Positions 1 through 6,142 of a stretch of DNA of 22,428 nucleotides are shown here, one piece after another (the stretch's first letter is position 1; each line of letters opens with the position of its first letter). The DNA comes from CAZDBA01 sp964503615 (GTDB taxonomy: Bacteria > Planctomycetota > Planctomycetia > Pirellulales > Pirellulaceae). The position numbers and the translations under genes are program-made. The stretch lies in the NCBI GenBank assembly GCA_964503615.1, contig CAZDBA010000078.1, positions 1 to 22,428 of the forward strand, written 5' to 3'. Below the pieces are notes generated by a model that was not told the DNA's origin, did not search any database, and worked only from the letters and a program-made list of their open reading frames with translations.

Positions 1-26
1 AAGTTGACCAGCGATTGGCAAGAACC

Positions 27-54
27 AAAAAAGGCTCGCAATTCCCTGCGAGCC
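27..54 (-). terminator. Rho-independent terminator (minus strand)
   Basis: Read on the minus strand, positions 54-33 form a perfect 8-bp hairpin (GGCTCGCA / TGCGAGCC, 6-nt loop), followed at once by six T residues (32-27). The shape is that of an intrinsic terminator. It is the first such signal downstream of the minus-strand TlpA-like gene, about 355 nt past its stop, so it may end that transcript or that of an unrecognised small RNA or short gene in between. Confidence 0.75.
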
Positions 55-409
55 GATTTGGTTTCCGTGAAAGTTGGCCGCTACGTTCCGAACAGACTTT
101 TTGAAGGTCTGAATCTTGATTAGCGTTTATAGGTTGTTCCGCACGTACACTGGCGGTCGTTGCCTTAGATCACGGTTGGCAGCGAGTGCCATGTCATCTT
201 TTGCGAGTCGAAACAAGTTAATGCAACCACCATGCCAAACGGGTCAAAAACGACCGTTTTCGAAAATCTCTGAGAATCGACCCCGAAAAGTCAACGGAAC
301 AGTTCAAGTAGACCGACTGGTGTCTGGCAAATTGTAAAAACGACAGCACCTTGGTTTTGAAAATTCTACAAATCGAAGTTTGCCAAAACTTGGGAAGTCT
401 GACGAATGT
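55..409. other. Intergenic stretch without a recognisable gene
   Basis: I see no convincing protein gene here on either strand. On the minus strand there is one very short ATG frame (about 21 codons, starting near 192) that ends before the terminator at 27-54. It has no recognisable domain and no clear ribosome binding site. The stretch could be the 3' untranslated part of the TlpA-like transcript or hold a small RNA. The sequence alone does not decide this. Confidence 0.4.
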
Positions 410-2152
410 TCAACGGCTTGAGTTCTCTTCTTCACCATTCGAACCGTTTCGAGAATCGACCGCAATTGTGACCTTGCCTTCCGATTCATGATCAATGCCG
501 ACCAGTTTGACCTCTTCATCCAATTCGGCCATAAGTTTTTCAATGGCTTGATCCAGAGGCTTACCTCGCAGATTTTTGTAACGAATCACGCCTTCACTAT
601 CGATTAGATAGGAGGTCGGCCAAGACTCGACGCACCACCTGGTCGAAATGGGCCCGTCAGTTCCATTGGGCCCATTCCAAAAACTACGCCAAGTGATCTT
701 TTTTTCGTTGGCGATTTCGCGAATGTTGTCTCGTGACTGGTTGCTATTAACTCCAATAATTGCAAATGGTTTTCCAGCGAGGTGGCGAACGAGCGACCGC
801 TCGTGTGGGTACATTAACCGGCAAGGGCCTCACCAGTCTCCCCAAAAATTTAGGAAAACGATTTTGCCGCGATAGTCGCTTAATTTGAACTCAACGCCAT
901 CCAGATCTCCGCCGACAATTTCCGGGGCCTGTTTTCCGATGGCAAGATTCTGCATTGCAAACAGTGTGTTTTTGGCTGCGACAAGCATGTCATCATTTTT
1001 GTCGTTATGATGAGTTGCGATGTAGGCTGCCAGCGTTTCTTCTACTTTTGCCAAGTCGGCGGGATTCGGTTTTGCTTTCAGGTAAGCTTGATATATTTCA
1101 TTTTTTGTTCCGTCAGCAATGTCGTGCGACACCGACTCGTAATATTGAGCCGTAAGTTGTTTTTCCCAGAAGAGATGGGACAGCGCAATTGCGGCATTGG
1201 TTTTCACTTTTTCATTCGAGGATGACATCGTCTGCTTGATCAAGTTTTCGTTTTTTACGGTCGCGTATCGCCCGAGATTTTGGACATGTTTCATCGTTTG
1301 GGAATGTGCTGGATGGTGTTCGAGTAGTTGAGCGATCGCATTGTCCCGCGTTTCTTCTTCGTTGCTGTTTTTGTAAATCAAGTTGAGGCACTTGACGGCT
1401 TTTTCCGATTTGACATCGAAGTCAACGATTGCCAACAGCTGCTGGATAGCTTTCTGTTTGCCATCTAGATTGCCGGAGCCCAGGAGCATGTCACCGCGAA
1501 TTTCCCTGCCCTCCGATGAAGTAAGGACTACATCGGCGTGTATCATCAGGTTTGTCGACGAAGTAACAATCTTCTCGATGATGTTGAAAGCTGATTCGGG
1601 ATTCTTGTGTTCCATTGCGCGGGAAAGCATCAACTCAACCGCTTCTTTCTGCGGACTGCCAAGTGAGTATTTCATCAAGAACTCAAGGCTTTGCATCGAC
1701 TTGGCAAGGTCGGGTTCAGCAATGGCAGCAACCAGGATAGCTTGGGATGCTGTGGTTTTTGGTTCGCGCATTCCTATCTTGACCGCGATCCGCAAAGCCT
1801 GTTTCGCAGATTCGGTGTCAGGGTACTTCTTTGCCAGGTCGACTAACTTTTCAGCATACTCTTGAGAGGGTCGGCTCTCGCTCCCAAGAAGAGCCAACCT
1901 TTCATCGGGGCTCTGCTGCATCCATTTCGATTGAGCTTTTTCGAATTCAGCAAGTAGGGCCTCCAGCAATCCTTTTGCTTCTTCAGCGACTTGCTCGAGT
2001 GCTGCAGGTTGTTTGTTGGGATTGTTGGGGTCGGTTGGTTTTATCGCAACAGAACCAGTCGTATCAGGCTTGGCGTTGTTTTCTACAACTGACTCAGTCG
2101 TACACGCAGGCAGTAACAGAAGAACGCAAACAAAAATCAATCGATAGAGCAT
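410..2152 (-). CDS. Selenocysteine-containing TlpA-like thioredoxin lipoprotein (UGA read-through)
   Basis: A predicted 580-residue lipoprotein with an in-frame TGA at 832-830 (codon 441). Residues 1-16 form a signal peptide ending in a lipobox (LLPAC), so the protein should be lipid-anchored outside the cytoplasmic membrane. Residues about 40-400 are helical and repeat-like, with no domain I can name. Residues about 405-560 form a TlpA/redoxin thioredoxin fold: GKQAPEI, then LSDYRGKIVFLNFWGDW, then TGA, then GPCRLMYPHERSL, a WPTSY cis-proline loop, and a C-terminal helix. The TGA sits exactly where family members have the first Cys of CGPC, giving UGPC with the resolving Cys444 kept. The frame after the TGA carries the rest of the fold without a stop until 412-410. 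A SECIS-like hairpin starts 25 nt after the TGA. Automated calling would give two fragments (830-2152 and 410-814, the latter from an internal ATG). The alternative is a recent nonsense mutation. I favour Sec. Confidence 0.85.
789..804 (-). promoter_or_regulatory. Candidate bacterial SECIS element of the TlpA-like gene
   Basis: On the minus strand, ACGAGC-GGUC-GCUCGU forms a perfect 6-bp stem with a four-base GGUC loop. The loop begins 31 nt after the TGA at 832-830. Known bacterial SECIS elements have a short stem with a G in the first two loop bases, about 16-37 nt after the UGA. The E. coli fdhF element also has a GGUC loop. The hairpin lies inside the coding sequence, as in other bacterial selenoprotein mRNAs, and would be bound by SelB. 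This is a structural match by eye; no folding energy was computed. Confidence 0.75.
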
Positions 2153-2320
2153 GATTCAAACCTGCTTAAATTGATCGAGCGATATTACCAAACTGAATTG
2201 ATCGAGTTTTAACAACGATTCTTTCCCGTTGGTCTGAGTGAAGAACAGCGCTGCAAAACCAACGCTAACACTGCGGTTTCCCAAAATGTTCCCATTTGCA
2301 TTTCCGGCGATTCAGAAACG

Positions 2321-2353
2321 AAAAAGGGCTTACAGCAATTTGTTGTAAGCCCC
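2321..2353 (-). terminator. Terminator of the tRNA-Leu transcript
   Basis: On the minus strand, 2352-2344 (GGGCTTACA) pairs with 2334-2326 (TGTAAGCCC). The 9-bp stem can extend by wobble pairs into a loop of about 9 nt and is followed by a run of five T (2325-2321). It lies 15 nt past the tRNA 3' end and would separate tRNA transcription from the minus-strand gene downstream. Confidence 0.85.
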
Positions 2354-2367
2354 TGTGTCGGAGTAAG

Positions 2368-2451
2368 TGCGGATGAGAGGACTTGAACCTCCACGCCCGT
2401 GAGGGCACTAGAACCTGAATCTAGCGCGTCTGCCAATTCCGCCACATCCGC
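2368..2451 (-). tRNA. tRNA-Leu (anticodon CAG)
   Basis: An 84-nt class II tRNA. The 7-bp acceptor stem pairs GCGGATG (2451-2445) with CATCCGC (2375-2369), with discriminator A at 2368. The anticodon arm is CTAGA-TTCAGGT-TCTAG, giving anticodon CAG, which reads CUG leucine codons. A long variable arm (GCCC-TCAC-GGGC) and a T-arm with GGTTCAAGTCC are present. The bases after the discriminator read CTT, so the CCA tail is not encoded and must be added by a tRNA nucleotidyltransferase; a candidate for that enzyme lies at 4698-5924. The anticodon rules out tRNA-Sec. Confidence 0.97.
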
Positions 2452-2533
2452 ATATGGTTTGCCGTCTGATTCCGGCGTTTGGCTGAGCCACAGTTTATGC
2501 AATCGGCTCTGTTTCTACTAGAGCCAAAGGGAG

Positions 2534-2565
2534 GTAGGTCAGGCTGTGTGTACAGCCTGACCTAC
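2534..2565. repeat. Perfect 14-bp palindrome with GTGT loop
   Basis: The arms at 2534-2547 and 2552-2565 are perfectly complementary (GTAGGTCAGGCTGT and its reverse complement) with a 4-nt loop. There is no following T-run, so it is not a clear terminator. Palindromes of this type recur between genes in planctomycete genomes as far as I recall, so I read it as a REP-like element. Confidence 0.7.
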
Positions 2566-2591
2566 TCGCTAGGCTTTGTCCAAAAACTGTC

Positions 2592-2649
2592 ATAGTCGCC
2601 TTTCGCTCCGCGAAAGTAGCGCTTCTTTCGCGGAGCGAAAGGCGACTAT
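2592..2649. repeat. Perfect 25-bp inverted repeat (REP-like element)
   Basis: The arms at 2592-2616 and 2625-2649 are perfectly complementary over 25 nt, with an 8-nt loop (TAGCGCTT). The core CTTTCGCGGAGCGAAAG is itself almost palindromic. It lies 26 bp from the palindrome at 2534-2565 and upstream of the acyltransferase gene. Such long perfect arms suggest a dispersed, possibly transposase-mobilised repeat rather than a regulator of one gene. Confidence 0.8.
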
Positions 2650-2783
2650 TCTTGACCACTCACAGACTTTCGACCCGCGCCTCGATATTGTGAGGGTTGG
2701 CGAAATCCTGTATCAGTAAACTCTGACAGGTTGGCGTTTGCCAATATTGTTGGTCCTCATGTCGATTGTCACTGTTAATCTGA

Positions 2784-3956
2784 ATGTACAAAGAAATCGC
2801 CTACTTTCCAGGGTTCAACGCTCTGCGATTCTTCGCCGCGTTTCTGGTGGTGATCTTTCATATTGAAGAGACACGATTGATGTTCGAATTGCCCAATCAT
2901 TGCGATTGGTCAATCGTCTCTCATGGCCGCTTGGCAGTCACGTTCTTTTTTGTCTTGAGCGGATTTCTGATTACGTATCTGTTGCTCAAAGAGCATGCCA
3001 GGCACGATGACGTTTCCGTCTCTCGATTCTATATGCGGCGCGTGCTGAGAATTTGGCCGCTCTATTTCTCAATGGTTGCGATGGGGTTGTTGGTGATACC
3101 GCTTCTGTCCAAAGCGGCCAAAGTTCCCTACGAATCGCCGTACAACGGGATGGAAGTCCTGCCGTACTATCTGTTTTTCATGCCGTTTCTGGTCAATCTG
3201 TTTTACGGAAATCACTTCTTGACGCCGTTGTGGTCGATCGGTGTCGAGGAAATTTACTATGGCGTTTGGGCTCCTGTGTTTAAATGGCTGAGGTCATGGA
3301 TCGTCCCGATCATGCTGGGGGTTGTGCTGGTAAAGTCAGCGATTGGGATCTGGGCAACTCAGTTTCCTGCCGACTCACGGCTAAACGAGTTGTTGGCGAT
3401 GTTGCAGTTTGACGCGATGGCGATTGGTGGGCTGGCAGCGTGGTTGCTTTACCGGCGTGAGGTTCCGCTGGAAGAGAGTTTTTTCTTTTCACGCCTTGCT
3501 CAAGTCGTTTTGTTTGTGCCTTTGGTTTTACGACTGATCGGGCACAATGGGTTAATGGAAAATAGCAGCGTTTACGCGTTCTTCAGCCGGCCCGTTCTGG
3601 TTGATCTTTGGACGATGTCGTTATTTGCCTGGTTGTTGGTCAATGTTTCGCTTAACCCGAAATCGCTGCTGTGTTTGGAAAATCGAATCCTGAACCGTTT
3701 GGGTGATATTTCCTATGGTATCTATATGTTGCACTGCTTGGTGATTTCGCTTTTGATGGTGCCATTTGTGGATGATCTAAAAGATGACACTGAATTCGGC
3801 ATGACACTTTTGATCCATGTCGTGATCATCACGGTAACGATTTTGTTGGCGTTGGCGTCCAAGCGTTATTTGGAAGACCCGTTTTTGCGACTGAAAGATC
3901 GCTGGGTGGTTAAGTCTGACGATACGGACGCGAGCACAATTGCAGAAGGTACTTAA
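2784..3956 (+). CDS. Acyltransferase 3 family membrane protein (OafA/YrhL type)
   Basis: A 390-residue multi-spanning membrane protein of the acyltransferase-3 family, whose members transfer acetyl or other acyl groups to extracellular polysaccharide, LPS or peptidoglycan sugars. Family features: the N-terminal FNALRFFAAFLVVIFH (the His is the conserved family histidine), the block VTFFFVLSGFLITYLL, the RFYMRRVLRIWPLY motif (residues about 76-90), PLWSIGVEEIYY (about 146-157) and about ten hydrophobic segments. Near the end, GDISYGIYMLHC fits the C-terminal family signature. The length is typical for a stand-alone enzyme without an SGNH domain. The ATG at 2784 puts the membrane segment at the right distance; no strong ribosome binding site is visible. 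The gene stands alone, with palindromic repeats on both sides. The substrate cannot be told from sequence. Confidence 0.93.
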   Translation: MYKEIAYFPGFNALRFFAAFLVVIFHIEETRLMFELPNHCDWSIVSHGRLAVTFFFVLSGFLITYLLLKEHARHDDVSVSRFYMRRVLRIWPLYFSMVAMGLLVIPLLSKAAKVPYESPYNGMEVLPYYLFFMPFLVNLFYGNHFLTPLWSIGVEEIYYGVWAPVFKWLRSWIVPIMLGVVLVKSAIGIWATQFPADSRLNELLAMLQFDAMAIGGLAAWLLYRREVPLEESFFFSRLAQVVLFVPLVLRLIGHNGLMENSSVYAFFSRPVLVDLWTMSLFAWLLVNVSLNPKSLLCLENRILNRLGDISYGIYMLHCLVISLLMVPFVDDLKDDTEFGMTLLIHVVIITVTILLALASKRYLEDPFLRLKDRWVVKSDDTDASTIAEGT

Positions 3957-4019
3957 CGTATTTCGGTTGCAGCTTAGTATTCTCGTTTTTTGTCCATGGG
4001 TAACTGGCATGCACATATT

Positions 4020-4089
4020 TGGGTGCCATGCTCACTCGGAGCATCGCGGAGATTGAGCATGCTTACGCGTCGCGTAAACATGGCACCCA
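4020..4089. repeat. Composite inverted-repeat element
   Basis: The outer arms 4020-4030 (TGGGTGCCATG) and 4079-4089 are perfect complements. Inside, 4027-4034 (CATGCTCA) pairs with 4054-4061, and 4063-4069 pairs with 4071-4077 (TTACGCG-T-CGCGTAA). The two inner hairpins enclosed by an outer stem could form a cruciform. It lies 12 bp past the stop of the minus-strand rhodanese and about 60 bp past the acyltransferase stop, so it could shape the ends of both converging transcripts. It has no T-run. Confidence 0.65.
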
Positions 4090-4101
4090 CGAAGTTTGAG
4101 T

Positions 4102-4434
4102 TTAGTAGCGAGGCATCTCGGGGTCGATTTCCAAGCTCCATTTCTCGATACCACCTGCCATACTTTGCGCTTCGGTAAACCCTTTTTTTCGTAGCAGCTT
4201 TGCAACCTGCAAGCTTCGTCCGCCGATGTGTCAGTAGACCACTACGCGTTTGTCTTTAAACGCTTCGATTTCACTGAGTCGTTTTTTTGTTTCGCGCATC
4301 GGAATCAGTTTCCCACCCTCAATGCGGCAGGTATCGTTTTCAGATTGTTCGCGACAATCAAGCAATAGAACTTCTTCATCCGAATCGAGTAGCGCTTTAG
4401 TAGCCACTACATCAATTTCTATTTCGCGTTTCAT
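4102..4434 (-). CDS. Selenocysteine-containing single-domain rhodanese (UGA read-through)
   Basis: A predicted 110-residue cytoplasmic rhodanese-like sulfurtransferase with an in-frame TGA at 4233-4231 (codon 68). The fold is complete: VLLLDCREQ (residues about 22-30), CRIEGGKLIPM (36-46), a helix, KRVVVY (62-67), TGA, then HIGGRSLQVAKLLRKKGF, MAGGIEKWS and IDPEMPRY before the TAA at 4104-4102. In rhodaneses the residue after VVVY is the catalytic Cys that carries the persulfide, at the start of the six-residue active-site loop (C-x-x-G-x-R-S). Here the loop reads U-H-I-G-G-R-S. A SECIS-like hairpin follows 23 nt after the TGA. An upstream in-frame TTG (4473) is possible, but the ATG at 4434 gives the usual length with no tail. 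Sequenced homologues normally have Cys here. A nonsense mutation in a dying gene is the alternative, but the downstream part shows no decay. Confidence 0.85.
4196..4215 (-). promoter_or_regulatory. Candidate bacterial SECIS element of the rhodanese gene
   Basis: On the minus strand, AGC-UUGCA-GGU-UGCAA-A-GCU folds into an 8-bp stem with one bulged A and a GGU apical loop. The loop begins 23 nt after the TGA at 4233-4231. The bases UUGCAGGU are also found in the E. coli fdhF SECIS (GGUUGCAGGUCUGCACC), which likewise has a bulged base in the stem and a GGU(C) loop. Spacing, stem length and loop G's all fit the bacterial SECIS pattern. It lies within the coding region. Confidence 0.8.
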
Positions 4435-4497
4435 AAGTCGGTTTTCTCTTGATTCAAACTTGTCGGCATCCAAGATACCAAATTACTTCGTTTTACC

Positions 4498-4524
4498 TAA
4501 GCGGTTTAAGCGATCTAAGCGATT
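4498..4524. repeat. Three tandem 9-bp direct repeats between divergent genes
   Basis: TAAGCGGTT, TAAGCGATC and TAAGCGATT follow each other without gaps. All share TAAGCG. They lie in the 263-bp region between the divergent rhodanese (minus) and CCA-adding enzyme (plus) genes, 64 bp upstream of the rhodanese ATG. They could be a protein-binding array or a chance low-complexity expansion. Confidence 0.45.
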
Positions 4525-4697
4525 TTCAGACGGCGGGAAAAGCATACTCTTAGAGGGGCGCGAACAAAGTGCTTTCAAATCAAGTCTGCTAACTTTGAGT
4601 CGATACCAGTTCGGTGGTTGGGGCAAATGGCCAGTTGGTTGCCGCCGTGTCGATCCACTGATACAACGGTTCTAAAACGGCCAAAATAACGGACGCA

Positions 4698-5924
4698 ATG
4701 ACAACATCACGCGAATTTGCAATTCAGGTGACTCAGAAACTACAGTCGGCGGGGTATACCGCTTTGTGGGCGGGGGGCTGTGTGCGCGACCAGTTGGTGG
4801 GTAAAGCTCCGAAAGATTATGACGTGGCGACCAATGCGACTCCTGAACAAGTCCGGGAGTTGTTCGGCAAGAAACGTACTCTGGCGATCGGTGAGTCGTT
4901 TGGGGTGATCACGGTGCTGGGGCCTAAATCGGCTGATCCGATCGAGGTCGCCACCTTTCGTCGTGATACGGGCTACTCAGATGGCCGACGGCCTGACGCG
5001 GTCGAGTTTACCGACGCTCGCGAAGACGCGATCCGCCGTGACTTTACCATCAATGGAATGTTCTTTGATCCGATTAAGCAAGAAGTGATCGACTTCGTAG
5101 GCGGGCAAGAAGATTTGCAACGCCGCGTTGTGCGGGCGATCGGAGATCCTCATGAGCGGATTGCGGAGGACAAGTTGCGGATGTTGCGAGCGATCCGTTT
5201 TGCGGCCGTGTTCGACTTTGAGCTGCATCACGACACGTTGTTGGCAGTTCAGCAACATGTTCAAGACATCAAGGTTGTTAGCGGTGAACGGATCGGTGCT
5301 GAGTTGCGCCGCATGTTCAATCATTCCAACCGTGCGGTGGCAGTGCGGCTTTTGAGCCAGTCGAAACTGTTACCGGAAATTTTGCCGGGTGGCGAGCGTT
5401 TTGACAATGCGCAGGTTCTGGGGCGAGCAATTAGTTTTTTGGAACGTTTGCCAAGTGGTGACTTTCCCGGTTCTGTTTGCATTCTGTTAAGGCAAATTGA
5501 CGATCGGAACGTTCTTGAAAAATTGTTTGATCAGTGGAAGCTTTCCAACGACGAGCTTAAATCGATCGGCTGGGTTTTGAGAAATATATCGGTCCTGTCG
5601 CAAGCCGACTCGCTTGCCTGGTCGGTCGTCCAGCCATTGTTGGTTCAGAACGATGCGCAACTCGCTTTGAATGTGCTGCAAGCCGAAACACCAAAAAGTT
5701 CTGGCGCCGGTTTTTGTCGCGAGCGTTTGACGTGGGCGAAAGATCGACTGGATCCAGCGCCTTTTTTGGATGGCAAAAAATTGCAAGGGTTGGGTATTAA
5801 ACCGGGGCCGTTGTTTGGAAAAATCCTGACCCGAGTGCGCGTTGGGCAATTGGATGGGGAAATCACGTCACAGAAACAGGCTGAAGAGATCGCAGTTCAG
5901 TTGGCAGAGTCCGAAGCGATTTAA
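4698..5924 (+). CDS. cca: CCA tRNA nucleotidyltransferase (class II, poly(A) polymerase family)
   Basis: A 408-residue enzyme of the bacterial CCA-adding enzyme / poly(A) polymerase I superfamily, which adds CCA (or part of it) to tRNA 3' ends using CTP and ATP. The head domain shows AGGCVRD (residues 25-31) and the metal-binding DYDVAT (D40-x-D42). It continues with IGESFGVITV, EVATFRRD, DAIRRDFTINGM and FVGGQEDLQRRVVRAIGDP. The neck has ERIAEDKLRMLRAIRFA, the nucleotide-recognition and tRNA-contact region. The C-terminal part is helical and diverged. There is no HD domain. It could instead be a poly(A) polymerase or an A-adding enzyme, which cannot be told apart by motif alone. The tRNA-Leu in this window lacks an encoded CCA, so such an activity is needed. 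Start at the ATG at 4698; it is transcribed divergently from the rhodanese. Confidence 0.93.
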   Translation: MTTSREFAIQVTQKLQSAGYTALWAGGCVRDQLVGKAPKDYDVATNATPEQVRELFGKKRTLAIGESFGVITVLGPKSADPIEVATFRRDTGYSDGRRPDAVEFTDAREDAIRRDFTINGMFFDPIKQEVIDFVGGQEDLQRRVVRAIGDPHERIAEDKLRMLRAIRFAAVFDFELHHDTLLAVQQHVQDIKVVSGERIGAELRRMFNHSNRAVAVRLLSQSKLLPEILPGGERFDNAQVLGRAISFLERLPSGDFPGSVCILLRQIDDRNVLEKLFDQWKLSNDELKSIGWVLRNISVLSQADSLAWSVVQPLLVQNDAQLALNVLQAETPKSSGAGFCRERLTWAKDRLDPAPFLDGKKLQGLGIKPGPLFGKILTRVRVGQLDGEITSQKQAEEIAVQLAESEAI

Positions 5925-5996
5925 GTATGCGCTTGTCGTGAAAGCCCGTTTGCATCGTGTATACTGTTGGTCTGTCCGAGCTGAAATGAATAGTTC

Positions 5997-6062
5997 GTAG
6001 TACCGCCCTTTAGGCGGAATTCTTTAGGCGGAATTCCGGCTAAAGTGTAAAGCCGATACTAC
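5997..6062. repeat. Palindromic repeat element with 14-bp internal duplication
   Basis: Outer arms GTAGTA (5997-6002) and TACTAC (6057-6062) enclose a hairpin CCGCC-CTTTA-GGCGG (6003-6017) and another, CGGCT-N9-AGCCG (6037-6055). The 14-mer TTTAGGCGGAATTC occurs twice in direct tandem (6009-6022, 6023-6036). The form without the duplication resembles an intergenic repeat I associate with Pirellula-like genomes; the duplication would be a local slippage product. It lies between the CCA enzyme and the secreted protein gene. Confidence 0.65.
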
Positions 6063-6142
6063 AAACCGGTTAACTCAGTTTGGACGGGCTACTAGTCCTC
6101 TTGGCTGTCTCGAACCTGTTCTCAATTTTTATAGAGTTGATC

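Noticed and set aside
116..337. Open frame of 73 codons on the plus strand
   Set aside because: No start signal and no recognisable family; composition fits random open sequence.
410..814. A separate thioredoxin-like gene starting at the ATG at 814
   Set aside because: It begins just after the GPC of the active site, lacks the first half of the fold, and is in the same frame as the upstream gene across a single TGA. It is the C-terminal part of the selenoprotein.
830..832. Pseudogene or point mutation as the cause of the TGA codons
   Set aside because: Possible for one gene, but both domains are intact downstream, both TGAs hit catalytic Cys codons, and both have suitable hairpins. Kept as the main alternative, not as the call.
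2368..2451. tRNA-Sec (selC), looked for because both have a long variable arm
   Set aside because: The anticodon is CAG and the acceptor stem is the normal 7 bp, so it is tRNA-Leu.
830..4233. TGA reassigned to an amino acid throughout the genome
   Set aside because: TGA is the natural stop of several genes here, and only the two catalytic-Cys sites show read-through with a SECIS-like hairpin.
4231..4473. A stand-alone 80-residue protein
   Set aside because: It stops exactly before the rhodanese active-site loop and starts with TTG; the frame continues as a full rhodanese after the TGA.
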